This document shows, one piece after another, positions 1-12,869 of a DNA stretch of 64,000 bases. The DNA comes from Heterobilharzia americana (lineage: Eukaryota; Platyhelminthes; Trematoda; Strigeidida; Schistosomatidae): positions 129,891,113-129,955,112 of the forward strand of contig OX104127.1 of NCBI GenBank assembly GCA_944470555.2. Reading direction: 5' to 3'. Position 1 is the first letter of the stretch, and every line of letters starts with the position of its first letter. The notes under the pieces were generated by a model, which saw nothing but the letters and a program-made list of their open reading frames with translations, made no database searches and was not told the DNA's origin. The position numbers and the translations under genes were made by a program.

Positions 1-2074
1 CATAGATCTTTGTGAGGGCTTAAACTTGTCAATTATTAGGTGAATATTTAAGTAGATAAGTGAAATGTATGGCAAAGGTCTTTTTTGGTTATCGCATGTA
101 CCAGTAGATGTAGTAAATTATGACAGATTGCAAGACAAAAGTAATCAACAGACAAAATAATTATTTTGAAGAGCACTTCTGAAAAATAATGATTTTCCGC
201 TTCGTTATTTTATTGCATAGCTGGTTATATTGAATAATTCAAGTCTCACTTAAAGTTCTTTTCACTAAACATTAACGGACGGATATTACCTAACCTTGGA
301 TGAATTTTTGATGAAATACACAGTAATTAGAGACTACATTGCATTGAAGTTGCAAACTTATTTACTACCTGTACGTTTTTCTCTAAATTTATAAGATGTA
401 GTATAAAGCGTTCGACAGTACGTGGCATAGAAGTGTATTCGATGGTGTTAAGTTTCCCTAAAGAACCGTTGTTTGCTAATTTATGTCAAATAAATCTCTT
501 GTTCTATCTGACTTCCTTACAAAATAGTAACTTAATTTATAAATAGATCTCTTTTGGATAGTAGTTGTGCACGCTTAGGAGAATAGAGTGTCTCTTAAAT
601 TCAAGCAGTCAGTTATTCTGCAGTGTATTGCAGTATCGATTATCAAACTCTTCTCAGACACACAGGAGTTGCACATATATTTCATAAGTAGAAGAACAGT
701 TTAAACTGACAAATTTTGGGTTTTTTTCTTCATAGAAAAATATCATGATTTACTTTGATCATAGTTTACGCATTCCTAACCCATTTTTTATATAGACCAA
801 AAAATGTGACTAGCTGTGTGGCTGGCAGAAAATTAGGCGCTGATTTAAAGCATACCCACTTTAAAACTCGCCGCAATAAAAATTGGATTTCAATTAATGC
901 TATTCTCCTCGGATAATATCAGAGAAAACCCTTCGCGGGCAGTGTAAATATTTCAGTTTCATATGTAATTTTCTTTGATTCGACTCTCAAATGCCAGAAG
1001 GATTATTAGTCAGTGATCCTACTATATATGAAGAATGGGGATCATTTCACACAAATAACTTTTAAATACGTTTGCATTTAGTAAGTTTATAAGCAAAATT
1101 AAAGAAAATAAAAGCACTTTCACCTTGTTTGGAAAAAAGCATATTCATCCAGAAGCTAAAAATACTTCGGAAGCTTCTTGCCTGAATTTAAATAGTACTG
1201 TTAAGGAAATTTCATGCGTAATGAGACATTTGTGAGAACTAGTAGCATTCAAAGCTCATGGAAATGTAAAGGAATTGGTAAAATGTCCTACTGGACTTCC
1301 ATATGCAAGTTGGGAAATGTGATCTTAATTAGCTATATTCACAATAGATTACATCATATGCAGCTATACAAATAAAATAGATAATACAAAATTTCATTTT
1401 CTCAAAAAGATTTTGATATATCAACAAAGTATAATAAGCAAAGCTGGAGTAGAATCATTTTACCGAAAGATATACATTATAGTATCTCAACTACTAAACA
1501 TGACCTTGACTTCTTTGCAAAATGATCATCTTATCATTAGACTGTAGGTCACAGATTAGAAACACGAAAATTTCACCTTCGTAATTGATTTAGATGTCAT
1601 GTAGAGACAGCTGCATTGACAAGCGATAACTACAACGAGAAATGAATGTCAAGTGCTTTATACCCAACTTAAAGTATACGCTATAGCACCTGTATATTTG
1701 TACTGATACAGACAATATTAGAATGCAAAGACAATGAATAGATACTAATTAGTAATCAGTTACGGATTCTTATGAATGTGGAGTCACGACTGACGTTACT
1801 ATACAACTCACTTTTATAAACCATGTTCGATTTCGCAGCAGTAGCATAAACAAGGCCGACAAAAATCAGTGGCTTGTGTATAACGGAAATGAATGTAGAA
1901 TTAAATAAAACCTGACCATTTTAAACAATTTTTGCGGGATTATATTTTCATTTCTACTAAGTTGTATATCCCGCAGCTGATTGGCTTCGCACAGTACTTT
2001 AGTTTACGAAGAAAAGCTCAGTTGCCTTCATCTACAGTTCCACTTTGCATCCCTTTCTTGACATACACTGGCGC

Positions 2075-2116
<42 letters not shown>

Positions 2117-3380
2117 TCATACATTCATTCGAAATCAACAAACTGAGCATCAAGTAGCCATAGTTATCTAATTTTTTGAATTGTTCCTTACTTTTCTCTT
2201 CATAAAAAGGTATAACCCTCAACTTTCTCTAGTCGGAGTAGGCATAATAGTCTACTATTTTAATCCTTCTTTCCCACCACAATTAATGTCATCACTAATG
2301 TCATCTCGTGGTTCTTCTTCATATCAATTTCTTACTAATACTAGTTGTTTTTAGGCACACAGAAAGCATTTATAATCTTTTGCACCACTCTTACCAGTCA
2401 GGTTTTTGTTGGAGACGAAAATCTGAGAGTGGTAGAGGTACTGAACAATTTAATGTAGGCTGGTGTCGTATAGTCGATGCCAAGTTAATCACAATAAAAA
2501 AGATTAGTAGCCAACCACTTTATGGTTGCTTGTTGATGTAGTTTTACTTCACTTTAATGAACTTTCTAATGAAGAGCTTCAAACAGATTCTGTATTCCAT
2601 AAAAACGGCATATCATGTGTGCAAGCAACCTTTTATGTGAGTAAATACCAACTTCTAGAATTCAGAAGGTTCCATTTGGCGTAAATAAATCCTGGTAAAT
2701 ATTTTGAGTTTCTGAATACTAGTGGAATAAGCGGAAGTACAAAGGAATTCCAAAACAGTAAACACGCTAAAATAACTAATAAAGCGGTTACTATTTTGAA
2801 GGTTATTTAGGGAGGATGTGTAAAATTCTCAGTTGAACTGATGAGATGAAAATAAAACACTGAACGAAACCAATGTAAGGCTTTACCTCAGCGAACCGCC
2901 TTCACTTTAATCTCTCGGTTAGGAGACTTTTGTGTTTCAACAGATGTTTCAATCTTCATATGATATGAACAAAAGTATTAAGGACTCTAAATAATTTTCC
3001 AAATAGTTCTGGTATAGTGCATTGACTTAAACACTCTAACAGTGCTGAAATACTTTCTTGAAGATCTGAAAGTTCTACTCTTCGAATACGAAACTCGTGA
3101 CTATGAGACAGCTGAGACTACCCTTTGGATCGGTTTTGTTAAAGTGGCAAATCTAGACATCAAGTTGAGTTTTAGAATGAATAAAAGTGTTTTCAGCGCT
3201 TTCTTCGAATGATTTATTTTCACTTCTGCTAGATGCAGACTGCAACAACACAGTATCGTTTATGCACTGGGACTTTTGTTCACCGAGCTTCTGGAATACG
3301 GCACTATCTGGACATAGGATTTCTTGAACAATGCAAAAACAAAGACATTTGCAGGATAAAATGAACTCATTTTATTTCAT
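1..3380. other. AT-rich stretch with no supported gene
   Basis: No exon with convincing coding content and splice sites was found on either strand. A dinucleotide repeat sits near 2.1 kb. A short open stretch at about 2353-2541 (+) follows an acceptor-like T-rich AG, but nothing about its protein is recognisable. Confidence 0.5.
2081..2112. repeat. (AT)n microsatellite
   Basis: An uninterrupted run of 16 AT dinucleotides. The open frames that cross it on both strands are low-complexity artefacts. Confidence 0.95.
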
Positions 3381-3759
3381 AGCCTTTCATCAGCCCCAAA
3401 CAGCCTAAAATTGAAACGAAACGTTAGTAGTTATAATAACATAACATACTTCAAGCATGCAGAAATAAATAAAAATTTGAAATCCAGGATTAACAATTAG
3501 GTAGTAAGTCAAGGAAACATAGGATCAATAGTTACATATCTTAGTCAAAATCTATGGCTATTTATATCTGATGAGATAGAAAATACCGAAGCTGTGGACT
3601 GAAGGGACAACAAACGAAAATCAGTGTAAAAGAAGAGACTGTTTAAGGGCTTATAGGTTAGTAATTACGAGGGACTTGATTAATATTCAGTAATTAATTA
3701 ATGAGGGGGTAATGCAATCAAAAGAAAAGGGAAGACTATACAAATACATGTACATACAT

Positions 3760-4229
3760 TTACCAAGGTAAAGAAAGGTTAATTACAGTCTCCTTCTGAG
3801 CATATAGGTCAGGCTGAAAGTGTTTGGTAGCGAAAGCTTCCGCAAAATAAAATAAACATGGTGTTTTTTGTTTGTTAATTATTCTGAAGGATTGAGGAAT
3901 ATCTATTTGATGTCCTGTTTCTATCAGGTGCCTAGCGATTGCGCTTTTAAAGACCTAGCAACCTTCTAGACACAAATTTCTCGGAATTTCATCATAAAAT
4001 AGAGTAGACGTCCTTAAGTCGATCCGTTCTATGCACTTGCTTCCACAAGCACAGGTGAATTGATGTACGCAGCTGAAGGTGGCATGAGATTGGTATTTTT
4101 CCACTTTTGATTGTGTTACTGAGCATACTATATTGTAAACTGAGATCAGTCTGGCAGCTGGGAAGCTCTTTTTTAGTGCAGCTTTCATTCTTCTGTCTTT
4201 CCTTTCGGATAATCTGTTCATAGCTTCAA
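3760..4229 (-). pseudogene. Penelope-like element, GIY-YIG endonuclease end (fragment P1)
   Basis: On the minus strand this reads as the C-terminal part of a Penelope-like polyprotein. It shows a HQFTCACGSK segment where PLE endonucleases have the second half of the GIY-YIG signature, followed by the basic helix region. After a frame break it continues with RHLIETGHQIDIPQSF and then KTPCLFYFAEA, ending in LSLPW and a stop at 3760-3762. The Tyr-Ile-Gly signature is altered (CIE) and the frame is broken near 3955, so the copy is dead. No reverse transcriptase part was found upstream, so it is probably a truncated copy. Assignment rests on family pattern recognition; the PLE class is fairly secure, the subfamily is not. 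Confidence 0.7.
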
Positions 4230-5149
4230 CCTAACGTTTTAGTAGTTGATTGGCGCTACTATAGAACTTTGGAATATCGTTTTTATTTATCCTATGCGGA
4301 CACTAGATAATTACGATCAGCGATTCATTCCTGATTCATCAAACTGCTTTTCGCACTTGATAAAGACTGTTATATATTAGTCTACAGTTACATTTGAAGT
4401 AAACCTTGGTGTTATATATATCTGCGTAACACAGTTTTTTATACTCATACACCAATATGTAACTTCGCAATCCACTTCGGAATGGGATCTTTTAAAGTAA
4501 ATTTAGCACATTTGTTAAGAGTGTAGGGAAATTTACCACTACCTACTACCTCATTCAAATACTATTGAGATATACGGAAATCAGTCTAATTTCTTATTGC
4601 TTTACAGATATTTGATATTTAATTTTATTGGACAAAAGATTACCGTGTCTCATAACTGTACCTAAAAATGATGCAGTCATAGAAATTACTTGGTTGTAAA
4701 TATGTGTAATTGTCAAGTATCAAGAAGAATGAAACATAATAGCAGGAGTTTCATTTGATTTTGACCCGTAAAACAAAAAATATAAACAAAAGCTTTGCAT
4801 AGAAATGCTTAGTTTCAAGTCGGTACACTTTCTAGTACTATGCAGAGAATGAATGCTATGCTAGCCAGACCAGCATACCAGACGAGCAGCCATAGGGAAG
4901 TTTAACCTGTCCGTGAAGCCTAAAATAAACTGTAGTACTTAGTTACTTAGCTTGATGCCTTCTAGTCAAACTGCATCGCTTGAGCCAAGTCAAAAACCAA
5001 CAGCAGACCAAAACAACGAAGGCATTTTCCCACTAACCACCTATTATGGCTTTTTATCTAGTAAAGAGCTCAAAAGTCAAACCTCTATGACATTACGCTC
5101 AAGTAAGCCTTCGACAACTATCTGAGTTCACAAAACAACATCATTAGTC
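4230..5149. other. Intergenic stretch, no gene seen
   Basis: AT-rich sequence between PLE fragment P1 and LINE-A. The right-hand part (from about 4950) becomes GC-richer and may be the 5' untranslated region of LINE-A, but its boundary could not be fixed. Confidence 0.4.
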
Positions 5150-8100
5150 TCCTTAAACCACGCTCCGAATTACATATTGGAGTCTTCAATGTCCGCACCC
5201 GCCTCAAATTGGTCAACAGGCTTCTTTGGCAAAGACTCTAGCAATTCGGGGCATGGATATGTGCTGTGTTTGTGAGACTCGCATACAAGTGCGGTTATTC
5301 ACCTCACCTCTCTTGGCCAATCTGGTGAATCCGCAAAATTCACCCTCCAGGTTTCTGGAGATCTGATAGGTAGCTCTTGCGTCTTGCAGGTGTAGGCATA
5401 GCCTTAAACACTAGGGCAGAAAACTCACTACTAGACTGGATCTCAGTTAGTGGTGAAACTCGCCGTTGTCCGTTTGTAATCTCTGCTTACGTACCTCTTG
5501 ACTACAGTCCGGACGAAGTGAAGGACGAGTTCCGCCGAAAACTGTCTAGCCTCCTCTTGAAAGCCAAACGTTCGGACGTGGTGGTTGTTGCAGGTGACCT
5601 CAACGCACAGGTGGGTAGACTGAGTGAGGCAGAAAGGCACTTAGGTGGCACTTTGGGAGTCCTGGCTTAACAAACAGATAACGGTGATCGCCTACTATAA
5701 CTGTGCTCAGATAACCGTCTATGTTTAGCTAGCACAAATTTCAGAGATAAAGAAAGACACTGTGTAACGTAGCGTCCACCGAGCTCAACTCAGCGATGGA
5801 CACAGATAGACCACATTGCTATTAGTCATCGCTGGAGAGGGTCAGTAAAAGACTGCTGCTTCTTCTGGAGTACTTTTTTGTACAGCGACACCGCTTCGGT
5901 ACGAGCGTGTACATGCCTGCGTCTCAATGGAAGTAAGAAATATTTGGTTACAAAGGCACTACGAGTGCTACTGGACGACGAAAAGACCAAAGCCGTGTTC
6001 AGTGAAAAGTTGACTAGGCAGTTATCTGAACAGAGAACTGTCACTCACCCAGAAGAAGCTTGGTGCCTTCACCAGTCTATTGTAAAAGCAGCGTTAAAGA
6101 CTGTAGCTGACTCCAAAATAGTGTCTAAAAAGAGCCAATGGATATAAGCAGCTTCCTCCGAACTAATGGATGCACGTGAACGCATCCATGCAGGCCCTGA
6201 GTACAATGAAGAGTGAGAAAAAGTCTACGCAACGACAGCGAACAGTGGTAGGCAGCGAAGGTTTAAGAGATGGAGAGAGCAGTGGCGATTGGAAGCCGTA
6301 GACAGTTAATTAGACTTATTGAGGAAACTGGGGGATAGGTCAACTGCGGTTAGTGACTCTATAGCGGAGAAGGAAGAGTCTGCGATTCGATCCCAGGGGA
6401 GGCAACTGGAACGATGGACAGAACACTTTGAGGAACAGTTTAACTGGCCTCCAGCCTCAGTTACGTTGCCTGCTATCAAGTCGAATCCTGAATGGAACAT
6501 TGAGATAAGTCCCCCAAAACCAGGAGGACTTGAGAAAGCAGTAGTTATCGTGAAACGAGGAAGGGTGGCAGGACCAGATGGACTAACTCCTGAGGTATAC
6601 AAGTATGGTAGTAAGGTGCTATTGGTCAGGTTAACGGAAGTGTTAACCAGTATATGGAAACCAAATGCGATCCCCTCTGACTCGTCTAAATCACTGATTA
6701 TCCCAGTCTTTAAGAAAGGCGAGAAGTCCCCTTGTGATAACCACAAAGGAATCAGCCTGACATAGTGTCTAGGATTTTATGTTCAATAATTCTTCAACGC
6801 CTGAGGAGAATTCGGGAACAGCAAGCCCGAGAAAACCAGGCGGGCTTTAGACCCGGCCGTGGGTGTATTGACTAAATATTCACACTGCACCAGGTTTTGG
6901 AGCACAGGCACACCTACCGACGCCCGACACTAGCTGTATTTATCTACCTGAAGGTGGCATTCGACTCCATTGATCGAGAAGTCTTATGGCAATGTCTCTC
7001 ACTGAAAGGCGTGCTGAGTAAGTACATCACCTTACTGAAGGGTCTCTACTCAAACACTAGTGGTTGTGTGTTAGAGCCTATGGTGAGATGTCCAGGGAGC
7101 TATGCTCATCGAGGGTGTCCGTCAGGTCTGCCCACTGTCTTCATTCTTGTTCAATTTTATCATAAATATTCTTATGGAGGTCTTCCTCTCATCACCTGAT
7201 TGCATAGATGTTGACGTAGTTGCGAGAGAATTTTCGTTCGACAGAATATGCAGATGACATAGTCCTGTTAGGTGAAGACGCTGACAAGATGCAGAGTCTT
7301 CTGAACACTTTGAGAATGTTTGGGATGCGTTACTCACCACCGAAATGTAAATTGTTGCTCCAGGATTGGTTTTCAACGGTGCCTCGGCTAACAATAGAGA
7401 GTGAAGTGGTTGAGTGTGTTGACCACTTCACTTACCTGGGAAGTAGGATCAGCCCTGGACTGGTGGCTCAGTGGCCAATGAAATCTCATCATGGATACAA
7501 AAGGCTCAGCTGGCTTTCGTCAACTCACGCCATCTGTGGCACTGCCGTGATATCCGATTGTCCAATAAGGGTGGCTTGTACTGCACAGTAGCTGGTCTGT
7601 TCTACTGTATGGCTGTGAAACATGGCCATTGAAAGTGGAAGACATGAGAAGGCTTCAGGTGTTTGACCACCGTTGCCTTCGTAGTGTAGGCCGTATTCTG
7701 TGGTGTTACCACGGCAGTAACGCAGAAGTCAGGTGTAGAGTTCTAGGGAGAAGAGGTAAATCTGTTGACAAGGTTATGAACCTTGATTGGCTGAGGTGGT
7801 TGGAACACGTGTTACATATGTCTAGTCGCCGATTACCTCGTCACACAATGTTGCCTGAAGTAGGTCCAGGCTGGAAAAGGACCCGAGGTGGCCAAACTTA
7901 AACACGTATGAAGTCTTTAACTGTTGGTTTGAGCCATGTGGGGCGATGCAGACTGGATGGTTGGAGTCCGTGGGACAGGAGGAACCGATATTTGGAGAAT
8001 GTGGGTGATATATCTCAGAACCGATGTCAGTGGTGCAGGTGTATACACACACTACCCTCATTTTAACGACACTATACCGAATCTCACCATCTCATTCTTC

Positions 8101-8272
8101 CTTCCTCTGTTTTCGCACTATATTATTTCTTTTGACTGGATCTTCTTATCTTCATCTTGTACCTCACTGCCTTTTTACTCGGTGTACTGATATGAGCTGT
8201 GGCAACTCGGACCGTTATGCAGTAATGCCTGGTCGTATGTTGATATTGATGATGATGATGATGATGATGATT
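5150..8272 (+). mobile_element. LINE-A: decayed non-LTR retrotransposon with endonuclease and reverse transcriptase
   Basis: A near full-length non-LTR retrotransposon. It begins with a GVFNVRTR-like start typical of APE-type endonucleases, then VISAYVPLDY and VVVAGDLNAQVG (endonuclease core) up to about 5670. The RT domain starts around 6320 (GPDGLTPEVY, IIPVFKKG, GISLT). It continues with AVFIYLKVAFDSIDREVLW near 6930, which carries the RT region around the first catalytic Asp. The catalytic box EYADDIVLLGEDADKM is at about 7243-7290. Downstream come a C-terminal FDHRCLRSVGRI segment near 7660 and RWLEHVLHM. At least five frame breaks or stops separate these blocks, so it cannot encode an active protein. 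It ends in a (GAT)n tail, which is common for RTE-like elements. The clade (RTE/SR2-like rather than CR1) is inferred, and the 5' end is approximate. Confidence 0.85.
8246..8272 (+). repeat. (GAT)n microsatellite, 3' tail of LINE-A
   Basis: A short trinucleotide run directly at the 3' end of LINE-A. RTE-type LINEs often end in microsatellites rather than poly(A), so it is read as the element tail. Confidence 0.85.
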
Positions 8273-8639
8273 GACGTCTGAGTTTGATAAGTACACTGCA
8301 ATAACCATTAGCGACTGTCTAATATTTCAGATGGTATGATCGGTAAAATAAAATTTAGTCTGACTACATAATTAATGTACTAGTTACTTACTTTCTGCAT
8401 ACCGAAAAGCTAAAATCTTGGTAGAACATATTGGATGCTAGAAACGTATTCTTGAGAAACATGAAACAGAAACGATCTTGGGTTTAATGCTCTTTCCGAG
8501 TTCCATTATATAATCATATCGTTTTGTATGTCAACGAGCTGCCTTCATGGCCTAGAAATGAGCATTTTACATTCTTGCCTTATCTGTTACTACTTAAATT
8601 GTTAGTTTGGAGGGATTTACTGATCCGAAGGTAATTTTC

Positions 8640-9355
8640 CTCATGAATTAACATCAGTTGGAAAACTACTGACACCGTTAGAGCACTGAACAGATGTTTT
8701 GTTCTGGTTTGGTGCTGCCTGTTAGTACTCACCCATAACTTTAGGAAGGCTTGAATCCAACACTTTCAGCTCTCATGGCGATCATATCATCATTTGTCCA
8801 TGGAGTTGAAACTCCACAGTCTGACAATTCAGATCTATGTCATCTCGCGATCTGAAGCAACCATCATTCAAGGTAATCGGTAGTCACCAGTCTGCTTCCC
8901 AAATTGGCTGACCTATCTGGTAGCAAATTTTCGTGAGAACTTTGAGAAATCCAGCTCCAAACAAGTCACCGATGAGCACTCGAAAGTAATTCAGCCACTG
9001 ATTTACAGAAATGTATTGATTAGAAAGTAGTTTTAATTATAGACCGACGTCAGTTAGAAAGCCATCGAAAACCTCTAAGCACTGAATAACAGGTTCGCCT
9101 CACTTTGGAATTCCTCAGTAATTCACACTCATGACCCTGGATAATTGTGTCATTCTATCCCAGTTCAACTTCTTGGTTTCCACCCGTTGATCGAATGATA
9201 AGTCACCCATGGTGAGATCTGATAATAGCGCGCTTCATCGCTCATGATGTTTATTTGTGCACTGTTGAGAAGTCCTACACTAATACGAAACAATCGTTCA
9301 GTGCTCTGAGGTTTTCAGTGGCCCTTTAACTGGCATCAACATATGATGAAGATTG
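8640..9355. repeat. Degenerate HHR-B SINE units (minus, then plus)
   Basis: Two old minus-strand pieces begin near 8650 and 9042. Both start with an ACATCAGTTGGA- or ACGTCAGTTAGA-like motif, followed by the CACTGAACAG segment of the family. A plus-strand piece at about 9255-9345 carries a relic of the hammerhead (CTGTTGAGAAGTCC, then CGAAAC). Divergence is high and no ribozyme core is intact. Boundaries are approximate. Confidence 0.55.
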
Positions 9356-9473
9356 TCTATACTTATAAAATACGCTGTTACGTCATGAATCGTCATAAAA
9401 TAAATATGATACAAAAATCCAGCTTGTCACCTTATTCTTTCACAAACTTTCTATCTTCTCATTCAAATTATAG

Positions 9474-10195
9474 GAAGCATAAAAGCAGTGGAGCATAATT
9501 CAGTTTCAAGTCAGTGGAATGTATCCAGAAGACAGTATCGTCGGGATGTTTTATATCTTTCAAAACTTTCCTCCACATCAGCCAACTCCATAGACCATGA
9601 TGATGTGCATGAATTTATCCTACTGGCTGAGTTTTTAATGCCAGAAAACATAAAATTTACAGACCGTTTAGTTACACTTGAGAATACATTTAGTGATTGT
9701 CAACTGAAAAATCGGGATATTGAGTTTACCTTGCAAAAAAGTCCTGAAGACGATAAGCTAACCTGTTATGATCAAACAGTTGTTAGTGATCTACTTTCGC
9801 CAATCGATGGTGTTGTCATAGACTGGGAGCATTTGGATGGCATAACAGTGAATGGATTCTGGAAGTTGTTTGAAACTGCACTAATAAATGATACAATTAA
9901 AGATGGTATGATTGTAAACAGTCAAATGAATTTTGCCAGTTCCATTTATGGAAATCCATGGAAATCATATCCATATGAAAGTCAGGGTAAAAAATCGTCA
10001 GCTCGATCATATCCTATTGATGTGGGTGCGAAACATGAAAGGTATTTTCAAAAACAGCAACCTTACTCTTTGGATACAACATCAAGAAGACGAATATCCA
10101 TCAAACAATCGAATTCAGCGACATCGTCATCCTTTACTTTGATTAATTCTTTTTTACCATTATGTTACTCATTGTACGCTTTTGTAATCCTGTGA
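9474..10195 (+). CDS. Last exon of an unrecognised gene, possible GPI- or membrane-anchored protein
   Basis: A 240-residue open frame follows a good acceptor (T-rich tract, then TTATAG at 9473) and entry phase 1; there is no suitable ATG, so this is an internal or terminal exon. The protein is acidic in its first half. It contains HEFILLAEFL, LENTFSDCQL and DGVVIDWEHLDGITVNGFWK, with two N-glycosylation sequons (NVS, NDT). It ends in a basic, Ser-rich stretch followed by about 17 hydrophobic residues (LINSFLPLCYSLYAFVIL) running to the stop. A Ser/Ala-rich spacer before a terminal hydrophobic tail is what a GPI-attachment signal looks like, but a C-terminal transmembrane helix is equally possible. 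I do not recognise the family. Upstream exons were not found in the window. A polyadenylation-like AATAAA lies at 10568. Confidence 0.6.
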
Positions 10196-11840
10196 AATGT
10201 CCTATTTCTAACTATGAATAGAAACTGTTAGGAATGATTTTATTTTCTTCAAACGAATAGATTCCAAGTATTAGACTTTACACCTTTAAAAAATAGACTA
10301 CTGATAACCCTCAAGTAAAACAACTTAAGATTACATGGAATATGTAACATTTTGTGTTATTCATAACCTTGCCTAGATTTCAAAATATGTGTTCATTCTA
10401 GTCTATTAAAAAGCATCATCATATTACAAGAAATGCGCATCCCTTTCTATATATATTTGTGTATTATTTGTCCAAGTTCCTGAGATTCGCTTTTATTTGC
10501 ATTCTTCAACATACCATATAGACAAATACTTTCCCTAATTTTATAACTTATGTATATTCAAGGAACAAATAAATCATCGAACAAACAAATATTAGGCGAA
10601 TAAGTAATCCCAAAACGTTTGATAATCTCCAACAGGTGATAATCTTTTTTTGTTATCAACCTTTGTTGACTACCTTTCATTCTCTTTAATCTACCTAATG
10701 TACGTAACTTTTCTAACAGTAATCTTTGTTAACTAAGTCAGCATTAATAATATTAGTCATAATGGTGATTATGATGATATATTTTAGCGGATATACTTGT
10801 GGATTAGCATCGAACTTATCAACACAGGCACTTTCATGTTTTTTTTTACATGTCAGTGAAGATGAAATCAAACATAACATATATGTACATTGCAGTGTAT
10901 ATACTGATAAACATTCATTTTTGTTTTATTTAAATCACCTGATAAATAAATCAGTTCCTTTTTAGATTGAAAAGATTTATGATATTTCTGTTTCTTTCTC
11001 AGTTATCACACCAACTCGAAACACGGGTAATAAGTGTTTATCTTAGTTTCTGTGACATATGTAAAGGTTTTTCTGAGAAGGGATTTGATTACGAAGCAAG
11101 TCCAGTTGAATAACACATTTGAAAGACTTTAAGGATGGCTTGATAAATATTTTTTCATTGAAACGACTTTCAGTGGGCTGTCTTGTTTTCTGAAATGAAA
11201 CTAGATGCTTTTGGATTTATTGAGACTTAGTTTTATCCTAGCGACAAAAGTTATATTCACTGTCAACCTATTGACTAGGTCAATATGGGTTGAGAACTCA
11301 AAGTGTATTAAACTGCTTGATAAAGACTGGTGGCCTGCTTACATTTTGGGCTTTCAAAAATATTTCGTCGAATATATTTCATCAAACTGCTCCTTTTTTG
11401 CTTATTCTAACCATCCAAATGTTAACAAATCGTAGAACATACTCTCATACACTCTAAGAATAAGTTCAACATATCTTGAGATGGGTTAACAACAAGACTA
11501 CCAGAAAATATCATCGTAGACGGTGGTTGCCCACTGAACGCACAACAGCTCATCACACAGCTATTACATGACACGTGACTGGAACGGCAAATTTTCATAC
11601 TGGATTAATTAACCACCACTACCAACCTGAATGTGATTTTCTATTCCACTTGCATTCAACGACGTACAAACTAAATGATGACCTAAAAAAATACTGTTCA
11701 TTGTGCATTACTGCTTGTTTTGCTGTTATTATTAATATTATTTGACTACCATGGTTTTTTAATTTGGAAATATTGTAAAAGAAGTAGATTTGTTGAAATA
11801 TTCATATTAGATTCGTTTATTTGATATATAATATACAGTG
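10196..11840. other. 3' flank of the 9.5-kb gene and intergenic DNA
   Basis: AT-rich, with no supported exon. AATAAA at 10568-10573 could be the poly(A) signal of the upstream gene, giving a 3' UTR of about 0.4 kb. Short open frames at 10726 and 11205 lack splice or start context and look random. Confidence 0.4.
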
Positions 11841-11865
11841 GTACAGTATTATTTACTTAATGACG

Positions 11866-11900
11866 TTTCGAGCATAAATTATTGTCCATAATCACATCAA
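11866..11900 (-). ncRNA. Relic hammerhead-like motif at the 3' end of PLE fragment P2
   Basis: Minus-strand sequence reads TTGATGT, then a possible stem, then CGAAACGTC. It sits just downstream of the PLE P2 endonuclease, where Penelope-like elements are known to carry hammerheads. The core is damaged: C3 is T and the last A is T. A homologous block recurs at 21.1 kb. Confidence 0.4.
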
Positions 11901-11941
11901 CGAATTCACACCACTTTAGACATCTGATTTTAATAGTCCTG

Positions 11942-12867
11942 TCACTTCATATTCTTTGCTTTTAGTGGTAATAAAAGATTCCATATATCTGGTATAGATG
12001 TTGCGTCAATCCTATTACATATGTTGGATGTTGATTCGATGAACAAAGATTCAGTAATCAATCTTTCTCTCCCCCTAATTATATTGAAAATAAGTTCAGT
12101 GGTTTTATTCCACTCTTTTGTATGCTTGTGTTGATGCGTGCATTGCAACAGCCGAGTGCTTTTCTAGATTATTGATCTTATTGGGGTCTGTCATTCTACA
12201 TTTAGCTAAGTTTCTTCGTTCCACTATTCTAACTGGCACCGGCCGGTCATTCTAACTTATGTACTCGATCTTCAAGTCATTGCATGGAATTTGACAGATT
12301 AGATTATTTTGCTTAAATGACTCTATTTGATCCCTAAGTCGACAAAGCTTATCACTGGTTGAGTTTGTAGGTTTAAATGGCATCCTAATTCCAGCTTTTC
12401 TGAGGATTCTACGTAAATTTTCTGATGTACTATAAGGCAATACAATGGGGGCTGTTATCTCCTTTCTACTTGTGTTATTATTCGTGCTCATGTTACTATT
12501 ATATCTTTTCTTGTGTGTTCGAATGAATTTCTTCATAAACTGCAGAGGCTAATTATAAACTACTGGTGATTCTTTTATGTATTTCAGTCCCTTGTTTAGG
12601 ATCCACGCATTGACTAGTCATTTTTCTAGCTCTGTCATTTAGACATTTAAGAAAACCTGCTTTAACTGACATTGAATGAGACGACCTGAATTCTCTATAC
12701 CTGTTAAAACGTGTCGGTTTTCTGTAGACGGTAGTATCCAAACCACCGTCTCTCCTTCGGTTTATCCTGCAATCTAACATAGGTAATTCTCCTTGTTCAT
12801 TTTCGATCTCATGAGTGAACTGGATTGCGCCTACTATTGAGTTTATATATGTGTGGAAATACCACAC
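11942..12867 (-). pseudogene. Penelope-like element fragment P2: RT C-terminus plus GIY-YIG endonuclease
   Basis: Three minus-strand frames line up in PLE order. First (12867-12553), the end of the RT domain: FTHEIENEQGELPMLDC, then DTTVYRKPTRFNRYREF, which matches the LPFLD...YRKPT block diagnostic of Penelope RTs. Second (12536-12252), the linker ENLRRILRKAGIRMPFKPT followed by CQIPCNDLKIEYI, the start of the GIY-YIG domain. Third (12148-11942), the endonuclease tail TESLFIESTSNICNR, DATSIPDIW. Frameshifts separate the three parts and the first half of the RT is missing, so this is a 5'-truncated, dead copy. The hammerhead-like relic at 11.87 kb belongs to its 3' end. PLE identity is confident. 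Confidence 0.8.
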
Positions 12868-12869
12868 TG

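Noticed and set aside
1932..2222. Open frames over the (AT)n tract on both strands
   Set aside because: They encode YIYIYI runs from a microsatellite and have no other coding support.
3365..3400. Minus-strand CTGATGA followed by GAAA downstream of PLE fragment P1
   Set aside because: Only 8 nt lie between the two motifs and they cannot form a proper stem II, so a hammerhead is not supported.
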